Origin: Candidatus Stahliibacteriota bacterium CG08_land_8_20_14_0_20_40_26
GTDB lineage: Bacteria; Hydrothermota; UBA3073
Length of the DNA stretch: 16,944 nt
Direction: 5' to 3'
Assembly: GCA_002774315.1 (NCBI GenBank)
Contig: PEYP01000034.1
Location: forward strand, 1 to 16,944
Part shown: positions 1-7,378 of the stretch, piece by piece
How positions within the stretch are numbered: the stretch's first letter is position 1
Layout of the letters: every line of letters starts with the position of its first letter
Made by a program: the position numbers and the translations under genes
The notes under the pieces: generated by a model
What the model was told of the DNA's origin: nothing
Databases searched by the model: none
The model's input: the letters and a program-made list of their open reading frames with translations, nothing else

Positions 1-41
1 CTAAAGCCTTACCCTACAAGTCTGCGTTAATCCCTGCCTAC

Positions 42-61
42 CCTGCCTGCCAGCAGGTAGG
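42..61. repeat. GC-rich palindrome, CCTGCC/GGCAGG family
   Basis: CCTGCCTGC, a 2-nt centre, then GCAGGTAGG: the arms match at 8 of 9 positions. An extra half-site CCTGCCTA lies at 33-40. It lies just upstream of the tldD promoter. Related palindromes occur at 10981, 11068, 11299 and 16076, so this is one copy of a dispersed family. It could form a small hairpin if transcribed from upstream, but no T-run follows closely enough to call a terminator. Confidence 0.7.
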
Positions 62-78
62 TGCGTCCAATTTTTTTC

Positions 79-107
79 TTGACTTTTTTCTATTTTATGT
101 ATATAAT
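79..107 (+). promoter_or_regulatory. sigma70-type promoter for tldD and the glycosyltransferase genes
   Basis: TTGACT at 79-84, a 17-nt spacer and a perfect TATAAT at 102-107. Transcription would start near 114 and give a leader of about 44 nt before the tldD ATG at 158. A strong Shine-Dalgarno (AGGGGGTG, 148-155) lies just upstream of that ATG. The same hexamers with the same spacing occur before pal at the other end of the window, so this appears to be the housekeeping promoter type of the organism. Confidence 0.85.
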
Positions 108-157
108 AGATACTCTACGAAAGGAACTTTATAAAAGGGGACAACATAGGGGGTGAA

Positions 158-1585
158 ATGAGAGATTTTGCGTTAAAGATCAGGGAGCGCCTTCCTGTAT
201 CTATAAATTATGGGGACGCAAGGATTGTAGAAACAGAGTATGAACATATTCTTGTCAGGAATGGAAATGTAGAGTCTTACACAAAGAGCAACGATGTTGG
301 ATTTGGGGTGAAAATACTTCTCAACAACGCCTGGGGGTTTCATTCATCAAATAGAATAGAAGAAACGGAAATAGATAGAGTGATTGATAAAAGTCTGGAA
401 ATCGCAAAGGCATCAGGGATAGCTAAAGGAAAATCTGTTTCACTCTCTCATTTGAATCCACAGAAGGGAAAATATAAAACAGAGATAGAGAAAGATCCGT
501 TTGATGTATCTATGGAGGATAAGATAGACTTACTTCTTTCCTTAGATGAAATACTCTCAAAGTACAAAGATGTAAAGGTAAGAACTACAATGATGATCTC
601 CATAAGAGAGAGGAAGGTCTTCGCGTCCACAGATGGTAGCATTATAGAGCAGGATATAGTTCATACGGGTGCAGAGATAACAGCGCTTGCAGTAAGAGAG
701 GGAGAGGTACAGAAGAGGTCTTACAGAGACTTTGGACAAGCTGGATATGGGTTTATAGAAGGGCTCAGACTTTCCGAAGAAGCCCCAAGGGTTGGGGAGG
801 AGGCAGAGAAGTTGCTTCAGGCGAAACCATGCCCCTCTGGCAGGAAGGATATTGTCATATCTGATGACCAGATGGTCCTTCAGGTACACGAATCCGTTGG
901 GCATCCAACAGAACTTGACCGAGTTTTTGGAACAGAGGCGAGCTATGCAGGGACAAGTTTCGTGACGCCAGAGAAACTTGACAGTTTCAAATACGGAAGC
1001 AAGTTCGTTAACATAACGGCAGATGCCACTATTAAAAATGGACTTGGTGGTTTTGGATGGGACGATGAGGGTGTTCCTGCGCAGAGAATCTATCTCATAA
1101 AAGAAGGTGTATTCAACGATTACCTCTCTTCAAGGGATACTGCACCACTCATTGGAAGAGAAAGCACAGGCACTATGAGGGCAAGTTCGTGGTCGAGAAT
1201 ACCAATAATCAGAATGACTAATATAAACCTTGAGCCAGGTGATGCCACCCTCGAGGAATTGATAGACGGTGTAAGCGATGGATTATATCTTTTAACTAAT
1301 AAGTCGTGGAGTATAGACGACAGACGCATAAATTTCCAGTTCGGTGTTGAACTTGCATACGAGATAAAGAATGGAAAATTGGGCGAGATAATAAAAGATG
1401 CAACCTATACGGGAATAACGCCAAAATTCTGGAATTCCTGTGATGGGGTAGCAAACAAGAATTACTGGAGAATGCACGGTATTATGAACTGTGGTAAAGG
1501 TGAACCCGGACAGTCTATGAGGGTTGGACACGGTACTACACCGGCAAGATTCAGAGGGATTGAAGTAGGTGTATTCAGAAAATAA
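158..1585 (+). CDS. tldD: TldD/PmbA-family zinc metalloprotease (TldD type)
   Basis: A 475-residue cytoplasmic protein, close to the usual TldD length (about 480). It carries the family's HExxxH zinc motif as HESVGH at residues 244-249, followed by the conserved FGTEASYAGTSF stretch and a glycine-rich C-terminal region (GEPGQSMRVGHGTTPARFRG). In other bacteria TldD works as a heterodimer with PmbA/TldE and degrades unfolded peptides or matures peptide products such as microcin B17. The ATG at 158 is supported by AGGGGGTG 2 nt upstream and by the promoter at 79-107. No pmbA/tldE partner is adjacent: a promoter lies upstream and a glycosyltransferase starts 1 nt after the stop. Family assignment is secure; the substrate is unknown. 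Confidence 0.93.
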   Translation: MRDFALKIRERLPVSINYGDARIVETEYEHILVRNGNVESYTKSNDVGFGVKILLNNAWGFHSSNRIEETEIDRVIDKSLEIAKASGIAKGKSVSLSHLNPQKGKYKTEIEKDPFDVSMEDKIDLLLSLDEILSKYKDVKVRTTMMISIRERKVFASTDGSIIEQDIVHTGAEITALAVREGEVQKRSYRDFGQAGYGFIEGLRLSEEAPRVGEEAEKLLQAKPCPSGRKDIVISDDQMVLQVHESVGHPTELDRVFGTEASYAGTSFVTPEKLDSFKYGSKFVNITADATIKNGLGGFGWDDEGVPAQRIYLIKEGVFNDYLSSRDTAPLIGRESTGTMRASSWSRIPIIRMTNINLEPGDATLEELIDGVSDGLYLLTNKSWSIDDRRINFQFGVELAYEIKNGKLGEIIKDATYTGITPKFWNSCDGVANKNYWRMHGIMNCGKGEPGQSMRVGHGTTPARFRGIEVGVFRK

Positions 1586-1586
1586 G

Positions 1587-2510
1587 ATGATAAGCGTTAT
1601 AATTCCAACTTACAACAGACTCTCCTCCTTGAAGGATATGATAAGATCACTGGAGGGTCAATCTCTTGATGTAGGTGAATTTGAAGTTATTGTAGTTGAC
1701 GATGGTTCAAACGATGGAACATACAAATGGTTATCAGAGTACAAAGGAAGGTTGAATCTAAGGTATGTAAAACACCATACAAACAGAGGAACAGCAACCA
1801 CAAGAAACGATGGTATAAGGTCAGCAAAGGGTGATATTATTGTATTTCTTGACGATGATATAAAGGCAGATAGAGACCTCCTCTTCACTTATCTCACTGC
1901 CCATCAGAGGGAGGATGGTGTATTTGTTGGTAATGTTATATATGAAAAAAATGCAAGAGAGAGGGCACTTCTGCGGTATCTTTCTACAAGGGGTGTGCAC
2001 AAAGGCAAAAGGGATTTCACTTGCTTTATAACACAAAATGCATCTGTTAAAAGAAACGACGCAATAGATGCTGGATTGTTTAATGATTCCATTTCCTGTT
2101 TTTTTCAAGGAGAGGATATAGAGTTTGCATATAAGCTATCACTTTTGAGTAAAAGGTTTATATACATAAAAGAGGCAGTTGCCTATCACTCCCATACCGT
2201 AAATCTACAAAAGGTGCTTCTTGATGCAGAAAGATTTGGTAAAAATCTCCTTCCGTTACTTATAGATAAACATCCCGTTTTTAGAGAAACCTTCAAGTTG
2301 TATCTTCTGGATCCTGTGCATTTATTAAAGGAACCACTTTCCCTTTCACTACAGAAATTGATTGTAAGGTTCTCTCTCCATCGGGGCATATATAACCTTA
2401 TAAGAAGACTGACCACCCTTTTTAATGGGTTTTTTGTCCCATTCATATTCTTTGATTACCTTATATTTTACAACCGCACAAAATGGATGAGCCAAAGACA
2501 ATCCTTGTAA
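1587..2510 (+). CDS. Glycosyltransferase family 2 (GT-A fold)
   Basis: A 307-residue GT2 enzyme starting MISVIIPTYNR, the classic first strand of the fold. Residues 38-40 (DDG in VVDDGSNDGT) fit the nucleotide-binding aspartates. Residues 89-91 (FLDDD) fit the metal-binding DxD, and 176-177 (GEDIEF) the catalytic-base region. It should transfer a sugar from a nucleotide-sugar donor to a surface glycan; donor and acceptor cannot be read from the sequence. A hydrophobic C-terminus (FFVPFIFFDYLIF) may contact the membrane. The ATG at 1587 lies 1 nt after the tldD stop. A GTG at 1569, inside tldD, is an alternative start that adds six residues. Its 3' end overlaps the next gene by 28 bp, so the two are probably translationally coupled. 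Confidence 0.9.
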   Translation: MISVIIPTYNRLSSLKDMIRSLEGQSLDVGEFEVIVVDDGSNDGTYKWLSEYKGRLNLRYVKHHTNRGTATTRNDGIRSAKGDIIVFLDDDIKADRDLLFTYLTAHQREDGVFVGNVIYEKNARERALLRYLSTRGVHKGKRDFTCFITQNASVKRNDAIDAGLFNDSISCFFQGEDIEFAYKLSLLSKRFIYIKEAVAYHSHTVNLQKVLLDAERFGKNLLPLLIDKHPVFRETFKLYLLDPVHLLKEPLSLSLQKLIVRFSLHRGIYNLIRRLTTLFNGFFVPFIFFDYLIFYNRTKWMSQRQSL

Positions 2511-3541
2511 TTGCATGGGGAGGTATCGGAGATATAGTATGCCTTTCTCCCGCACTTCTTGCGCTGAGAAAAAGATATCATGAGGCAAGAATAGTCATCT
2601 TATGCGAGAATAATACTCCCTGTGAACTTATAAAATGTTGGAACGGAGCATATACATTTTCTATAAAAGAAAAGAAATTTAAGGGATTTTCAGGTAAAAT
2701 AAGATTGATAAAGAAACTCAGGCAATTTTATCCCGATGTGAGTGTAATGAACGCGATAGGACCATCCTTTCGTTCCGCATTTATCTCCGTTTTATCCGGA
2801 GCAAAAATAAGAATTGGTAAAAGTGTTCGTGGGAAGGGATTCCTAAATACAATAAGATTTCCAGAATACAGAATACATGAGATAGATGCAAATTTTGAAA
2901 TATTTAAATACTTTGGGGTAGAAAGGACTGATGAAAAACCATTTGTTCAGATTCCTGAAGATTCCTTTCTATTCGTGAATAGATGGTGTAAAGACAAAAA
3001 AATAACACCGAAGGAGGTTATAGGTATACACCCGGGTGCAAGTGATAAAAATAAGAGATGGGACAAGTTTAGCGAATTGATAAGGTCGTTTGTAAAGGAG
3101 GGAGAAAGATTAGTTATTTTTGGTTCAGAAGATGAGAGGAATTATATCGAAACTATCGTAAAAGATTGTGGAGAAAGTCTCTCATATTCATTGGATCCCG
3201 TGAACGAGCCATATGGCCAGACCTCGGTATTCTCCTTTGTAGGCTACCCAATAACCCACGCTGCTGCAATGATAAGTTGTTGTAAACTTTTTATAGGAAA
3301 CGACTCTGGACTATCACATCTTGCTTCAGCACTTTGTGTTCCTACAATAACGATATTTGGCCCAACCTCATGGGAGAGAGGAAGACCATACGGAGATAAG
3401 AATATAATAGTAAAAAGCAATTTGCCCTGTAGCCCCTGTTCGTGGCTCGGAGTGGGGATAAAGTGCAAGTTGTTTGAATGCCTAAAAGAGATTAAGGTTG
3501 AAGATGTCTACAAGCAGGCAGTGGAATTATTGAATAGGTGA
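2483..3541 (+). CDS. Glycosyltransferase family 9 (heptosyltransferase-like)
   Basis: A 352-residue GT9 protein of the ADP-heptose:LPS heptosyltransferase superfamily. The N-terminus has the GGIGDIVCLSPAL loop (about residues 13-25). The second Rossmann half starts with GIHPGAS (181-187) and carries NDSGLSHLAS (273-282) and FGPT (292-295), the usual donor-binding signature. Four C-terminal cysteines (316, 319, 328, 333; pattern CxxC, C, C) match a feature seen in part of the family and might bind a metal or form disulfides. It probably adds heptose or a related sugar to lipopolysaccharide core or another surface glycan. It overlaps the GT2 gene by 28 bp. Its TGA stop lies inside the first unit of a 7-bp repeat array. 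Confidence 0.9.
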   Translation: MDEPKTILVIAWGGIGDIVCLSPALLALRKRYHEARIVILCENNTPCELIKCWNGAYTFSIKEKKFKGFSGKIRLIKKLRQFYPDVSVMNAIGPSFRSAFISVLSGAKIRIGKSVRGKGFLNTIRFPEYRIHEIDANFEIFKYFGVERTDEKPFVQIPEDSFLFVNRWCKDKKITPKEVIGIHPGASDKNKRWDKFSELIRSFVKEGERLVIFGSEDERNYIETIVKDCGESLSYSLDPVNEPYGQTSVFSFVGYPITHAAAMISCCKLFIGNDSGLSHLASALCVPTITIFGPTSWERGRPYGDKNIIVKSNLPCSPCSWLGVGIKCKLFECLKEIKVEDVYKQAVELLNR

Positions 3542-3675
3542 AATGTTAAATGTGAAATGTGAAATGTAGGATAATGACCCTACGACTCAATGACACTTTT
3601 TATAGTGCATACTGCTTAGTGCTTACTTTTTTTGTCTGATGTCTGTTGTCTTTGGTCTGTTGTCTGTGGTCTTTA
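3538..3675. repeat. Heptad-period intergenic repeat, locus A
   Basis: Between the GT9 and GT4 genes the DNA falls into 7-bp units. Four units GTKAAAT run 3538-3565, the first containing the GT9 stop. GTGCATA, CTGCTTA and GTGCTTA run 3605-3625. Six units of the form GTCTNNN sit in perfect register at 3634-3675. The middle part contains CAATGAC (3588-3594), which recurs at 5936 and 15328. The array ends about 10 nt before the GT4 start codon. Positions 1-4 of the GTCT units are conserved while positions 5-7 vary, unlike recent slippage products. Confidence 0.85.
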
Positions 3676-3685
3676 ATTATAAGGA

Positions 3686-4711
3686 ATGCGTATACTTTTC
3701 ATAGCGACGCCCGATGTGGCAATCAATAAAGGGGGACTTTATACCCAGATAACCAATAGTAAAAAGTATCTCGAAAAACTGGGTGTAGAAGTTGACCTCT
3801 ATGATATTTGGCATCCTCTAAAAGAGGGTTATGACCTGGTCCATATATTCAGGGCAGATATCTCGCTGTGTGATACAGTAAGAAGATTAAAGCAAAGAGG
3901 TATGAAGATTGCGGTGTCACCAGTTTTCGCGTCTACCCATAACCTTCGGACATTGAGAACAATAAACTTATTAAATGGGTTTCTAAACAACTTTAACATA
4001 TTCACTCTCCATCTTTTTGTTAAGGAGATTATGGAACTTGCAAATATCATACTGCCGAATACGGATGAAGAGGCAAAAGCACTTTCCTATGGATTTGGAA
4101 TCCCGATGACAAAGTTCATAAAGATACCAAACGGAGTGAATGAGAAGTTTTACTTCGCAGATCCGAATGAGTTCAAGGCTAAATACGATATGGGAAATTT
4201 TATCCTCTATACAGGATGGATAGGCTCAGCAAGAAAGAATACCCTGAACCTTGTGAGAGCATTGGAAGGAATAGATAGAAAGGTAGTTTTTATCGGGAAG
4301 ATAATAGATGAAGGAAATTACACACAAAAGTGCCTTTCACTAATAAAGAAAAATCCTAACATAGAAATCTTGCAACCCTTACCCCATGATTCATCTCTCC
4401 TATCATCTGCATACGCGGCCTGTGATACATTTATACTGCCTTCTAAATTTGAGACCCCAGGGCTTTCTGCACTTGAAGCTGCTCTTACGGGCGCAAAAAT
4501 CGTGATCACCGAAAGAGGTGGAACAAGGGAATATTTTGGTGATATGGCAGAGTATGTAAATCCCAAAAGTGTAAGATCCATAAGGAAAGCAATCAGAAGA
4601 AGTATTTTAAAAAAGAGAGATAAAAGGTTGAGAGAATATATAAGAGAAAATTTTTTATGGGAAAAGGTCGTAGAAAAGCTGTATAAAACTTATCTTGAGA
4701 GACTACTGTGA
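3686..4711 (+). CDS. Glycosyltransferase family 4 (GT-B fold)
   Basis: A 341-residue GT-B enzyme starting MRILFIATPD. The N-terminal half has a GGLYTQITNSKKYL acceptor-side loop. The C-terminal half starts near FILYTGWIG (172-180) and carries the GT4 EX7E pair, E256 and E264, in FETPGLSALE; the second glutamate is followed by the usual AAL.GAKIV..RGG. It should be a retaining transferase using a nucleotide-sugar donor on a surface glycan, acting with the GT2 and GT9 enzymes upstream. AAGGA directly abuts the ATG, too close for a normal Shine-Dalgarno, so initiation may be weak. Its 3' end overlaps tolB on the other strand by 9 bp with no room for a terminator. Confidence 0.88.
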   Translation: MRILFIATPDVAINKGGLYTQITNSKKYLEKLGVEVDLYDIWHPLKEGYDLVHIFRADISLCDTVRRLKQRGMKIAVSPVFASTHNLRTLRTINLLNGFLNNFNIFTLHLFVKEIMELANIILPNTDEEAKALSYGFGIPMTKFIKIPNGVNEKFYFADPNEFKAKYDMGNFILYTGWIGSARKNTLNLVRALEGIDRKVVFIGKIIDEGNYTQKCLSLIKKNPNIEILQPLPHDSSLLSSAYAACDTFILPSKFETPGLSALEAALTGAKIVITERGGTREYFGDMAEYVNPKSVRSIRKAIRRSILKKRDKRLREYIRENFLWEKVVEKLYKTYLERLL

Positions 4712-5896
4712 CCAGCAAGATGAGTATATCCCATCGCCGTATGTGAGTATCTTTCTCTGACCTGAGCCATCCCAGTGCATCGTGTAAAGTTCGTATCTTC
4801 CACTACGATTGGATATAAATGCAATATGAAGTCCGTCCTTTGACCAGGATGGTTCTTCATTATTTCCCTGAAAGGTGAGGCAGGTTCTTCCCTCTCCGGT
4901 TAGAAGGATAGTATATATATTCAGTTTTTTCTCTTCATCCATAGCGACATAGGCAATTCTATCTCCCTTCGGAGACCATCTCGGCGATGTGTTATACCAT
5001 CCCTCGTATGTTAATCTTCTTACCCCAGTGCCGTCGCTTCCCATAATGTAAATCTGTGGACTACCGGAGCGGTCAGAAACGAAAGCAATCTCTTTGCCTG
5101 TTGGCGACCAGGTAGGTGATGTGTCTATTGCCCTGTTCACTGTAAGCCTTCTTGCCTTTTTACTCTTTAGGTCTATGACATAAATTTCTGGGTTTCCATC
5201 TTTTGAAAGTGAAACTGCAAGTTTTTTCCCATCGGGTGAGAAGGCGGGGGCAGTGTTTAATCCTTCTCTGTCTGATATTATCTCTTTTCCACCTGTTTCG
5301 ATATCGAGAAGATAAAGGCAAAGGTTATTCCCTTGGTAGGTTGTGTATGCAATTTTTTTGCAATCTGGTGATGGGGCAATAGAGAGACAGTAGTTATTCA
5401 TATCCAGCAGGATTGAATTGTGTCCGGTATAATCTGCAAGTGCAATCCTTTTATTGCTGTTTATTTTTGTAAGAAAGAATATTTTTGTCCTGCATATCCC
5501 ATCCTCTCCTATGAGTGTTCTTATTATATCATCTGATGCCCTATGACAGGCATCTCTTATGCTGGAAGATAGAGGATACCTTCCATTCATAATTTTTGTT
5601 ATTCTTGGTGTTTCATACACAGTGATACACAATTCCTCTTCAGTTACCTCTCCAGATATGTGCGTTACGGCATCCTCTTTTATATCAAAATAAAGTGAAA
5701 ATCTTAAATCGTTCTCTATTATTTCCCTGATAGTGTCCCGGAGAGATTCCATACCCTGAAGGGAGGAAAACTCATCAATGGATATACCGAGTTTTCTTCG
5801 CTCTCCCACTTCAAGTTTCAGCCATACATCCTGAGAAAAAAGGAGAGAGGATATAAAAATCAGTGTGATTATCTTGAGTAATACCTTAGCAAACAT
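4703..5896 (-). CDS. tolB: Tol-Pal system protein TolB
   Basis: A 397-residue exported protein, slightly shorter than E. coli TolB (430). A signal peptide occupies about residues 1-21 (LLKIITLIFISSLLFSQ). An alpha/beta domain follows (about 25-140). Then comes a beta-propeller from about 165 to the end, with repeated PD40-type strands ending in SPDGKKLA, SPTGKEIAFVSDRSG, SPKGDRIAYV and SKDGLHIAFISNRSG. TolB is periplasmic and binds Pal, passing force from the TolQ-R-A motor to the outer membrane. It is the last gene of the minus-strand locus, downstream of the tolA-like gene across a 129-bp gap filled by a heptad repeat. The start at 5896 lacks a clear Shine-Dalgarno. The C-terminus overlaps the convergent GT4 gene by 9 bp. 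Confidence 0.92.
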   Translation of the reverse strand: MFAKVLLKIITLIFISSLLFSQDVWLKLEVGERRKLGISIDEFSSLQGMESLRDTIREIIENDLRFSLYFDIKEDAVTHISGEVTEEELCITVYETPRITKIMNGRYPLSSSIRDACHRASDDIIRTLIGEDGICRTKIFFLTKINSNKRIALADYTGHNSILLDMNNYCLSIAPSPDCKKIAYTTYQGNNLCLYLLDIETGGKEIISDREGLNTAPAFSPDGKKLAVSLSKDGNPEIYVIDLKSKKARRLTVNRAIDTSPTWSPTGKEIAFVSDRSGSPQIYIMGSDGTGVRRLTYEGWYNTSPRWSPKGDRIAYVAMDEEKKLNIYTILLTGEGRTCLTFQGNNEEPSWSKDGLHIAFISNRSGRYELYTMHWDGSGQRKILTYGDGIYSSCWSQ

Positions 5897-5901
5897 AAAT
5901 G

Positions 5902-6022
5902 TCTAATTTCTAATGTCGAATTTCTAATCAAATCCCAATGACGCTAAGAGTCTATGACACAACGACTTACCGATGACTGATCACCTATTACTGCTTACTC
6001 CTTACTGTCTACTGCCTACTTT
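5902..6022. repeat. Heptad-period intergenic repeat, locus C (tolA-tolB gap)
   Basis: Almost the whole 129-bp gap is made of 7-bp units. Units TCTAATT, TCTAATG, TCGAATT and TCTAATC run 5902-5929, followed by AAATCCC and AATGACG. From 5953 to 6022 another ten units follow in one register, ending in five of the form YTACTNY (5988-6022). The AATTTCTAAT part recurs at 15297 and, inverted, at 15381. The 18-nt block TACCGATGACTGATCACC (5968-5985) recurs inverted, 16/18 identical, at 16776-16793. It lies 6 bp before the tolB start codon and 3 bp from the tolA-like stop. Confidence 0.88.
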
Positions 6023-6025
6023 CCC

Positions 6026-6559
6026 TTATGGTTTATATGCGAACTCGAAGAATACTCCCAACCTGTCCCTGTCATATTCAGGGGGAAGAGGAGGGAGGCT
6101 TTTAGTGATATTTACTGCCCTTATGATAGACTGGTCAAATAGATAGTTTCCAGATGACTTATGTAGTTTTACCTCTTCTATTTTGCCATCCCTTGTTATG
6201 AAAAAGTGGACGACCGCTGATATCGCATTTCCTCTGTAAGGATTTTTCCAGTTTCCTCCTATCCTTGAAATAATGGTTGAGAGGTAGTATGAATACTTAA
6301 AACTTGCATCGGTTTGTACTTTTCCTACTGCACCCTCTGCCTTGCCCTCGTTTGCCTTTTCAGTTTTCTTCACCTCTTTTTTCTTTTTTTCTGGCTCTTT
6401 GGATTTTTCAATTAGACGGGTGGAAGGGCGGGATACAATCTGCACGCTATACACCTCTCCCATAGGGTATGTTTTATCAATCTTAAGCAGAGAAGGAAGC
6501 AGAAATATAATTACGGCACCAATATGAATATAAATTGATATGAAAACTTCTTTCTTCAT
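6026..6559 (-). CDS. tolA: TolA/TonB-family energy-transducing protein
   Basis: A 177-residue protein with the TonB/TolA plan. One N-terminal membrane anchor spans about residues 6-25 (FISIYIHIGAVIIFLLPSLL). A charged Lys/Glu-rich linker follows (about 52-75, KEPEKKKKEVKKTEK). A TonB_C-like domain occupies about 88-177 (GGNWKNPYRG, then VVHFFITRDGKIEEVKL and SSGNYLFDQSIIRAV). Being next to tolB in a locus with tolQ and tolR makes it the TolA of this system, although the domain alone would also fit TonB. The linker is far shorter than E. coli TolA's long helix. The start is supported by AGGAAGG 5 nt upstream. It sits 28 bp behind the isochorismatase-family gene. Confidence 0.82.
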   Translation of the reverse strand: MKKEVFISIYIHIGAVIIFLLPSLLKIDKTYPMGEVYSVQIVSRPSTRLIEKSKEPEKKKKEVKKTEKANEGKAEGAVGKVQTDASFKYSYYLSTIISRIGGNWKNPYRGNAISAVVHFFITRDGKIEEVKLHKSSGNYLFDQSIIRAVNITKSLPPLPPEYDRDRLGVFFEFAYKP

Positions 6560-6587
6560 AATACCTTCCTGACGCAGATTGACGCTG

Positions 6588-7244
6588 TTACTTGTGCAAC
6601 TCTTGTAAGATCTCTTTTGCCGTAGTCACAAAGGCAAATCCGAAGGCAAGATTGAGTAAACTTGCCAGATGCATTTCTTCACTGACACTTCCCGTAACAT
6701 CAGCAAGGAAGAATACTTTGTAATCTCTGTAATAGGCATCCCGAGCAGTAGATTCGCAACATAGGTTGGTCATAATGCCGGTGATTACAAGGTCTTCTAC
6801 TTTCAGGCATCGGAGCACTGTTTCCAAATCTGTATTGTAGAATGCTGAATAGCGATGTTTGAAAATTACCTTCTCGTTTGGACGCGGTGCGACATCGTCA
6901 TGTACATTGCTTTCCGTACTTCCTTCAACGCACATCCCTTCCCACCACCATCCCATGATACCAGCATCTATGCGACCAGGGTGATGGACATGACGGGTGT
7001 AAATTACGGGACGATTAGCTTCTCGAAATGCCTGAATAAGTTGTTTTAAAGTCGGAAGAATAGCTAATCCACCGCTAGTGAAAGTTGGCGAAACAGGATC
7101 CAAGAAGAACTTTTGCATATCTATGACGAGAAGTGCTGATTTCTCCTTATTGAGGTGCATCCGATGCTGGTTAAAAGGCTCTACTTTCCTAAGCCAATAT
7201 TGTGCTTTCTCTTCAAGGGAATCGGGAGTCACATATGCTTCCAT
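6588..7244 (-). CDS. Isochorismatase-family cysteine hydrolase
   Basis: A 218-residue protein with the isochorismatase/nicotinamidase fold. The catalytic triad is visible: D42 in LLVIDMQ, K129 in VIFKHRYSAF and C162 in TNLCCESTARDA, a family hallmark. A preceding cis-peptide-type ITGIMTN is also present. Family members hydrolyse amides or vinyl ethers (nicotinamide, N-carbamoylsarcosine, isochorismate); the substrate is not deducible here. The ATG has a perfect AAAGGAGG 7 nt upstream, stronger than those of most genes here. By hand count most arginines use CGN codons (about 9 of 11), unlike the AGR-rich tol genes. It sits between an unrelated membrane protein gene and tolA, which suggests insertion into the tol locus. 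Confidence 0.92.
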   Translation of the reverse strand: MEAYVTPDSLEEKAQYWLRKVEPFNQHRMHLNKEKSALLVIDMQKFFLDPVSPTFTSGGLAILPTLKQLIQAFREANRPVIYTRHVHHPGRIDAGIMGWWWEGMCVEGSTESNVHDDVAPRPNEKVIFKHRYSAFYNTDLETVLRCLKVEDLVITGIMTNLCCESTARDAYYRDYKVFFLADVTGSVSEEMHLASLLNLAFGFAFVTTAKEILQELHK

Positions 7245-7289
7245 GTAAAACCTCCTTTGTTTTTGTGCTTTTACCTGACACTTTATATA

Positions 7290-7301
7290 TGAACGAGTTC
7301 A
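7290..7301. promoter_or_regulatory. Short dyad upstream of the isochorismatase gene, possible operator
   Basis: TGAAC-GA-GTTCA has perfect 5-bp arms and lies 46 nt upstream of the ATG at 7244. A TATATAA (minus strand, about 7282-7288) overlaps its edge and could be a -10 element, but no convincing -35 is 17 nt away. The 134-bp gap 7245-7378 otherwise shows nothing recognisable. Confidence 0.25.
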
Positions 7302-7378
7302 GATACCTTTTTCCTTTTAGTTTACTTATATAGAGTTATTCTCATGGTATCAGAAAATTTAAAATTAAAGACTCGACT

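Noticed and set aside
557..904. 115-codon minus-strand frame inside tldD
   Set aside because: It lies fully opposite conserved tldD sequence with no recognisable domain.
3538..3675. CRISPR array
   Set aside because: Units are 7 bp with no spacer/repeat alternation and no cas gene nearby.
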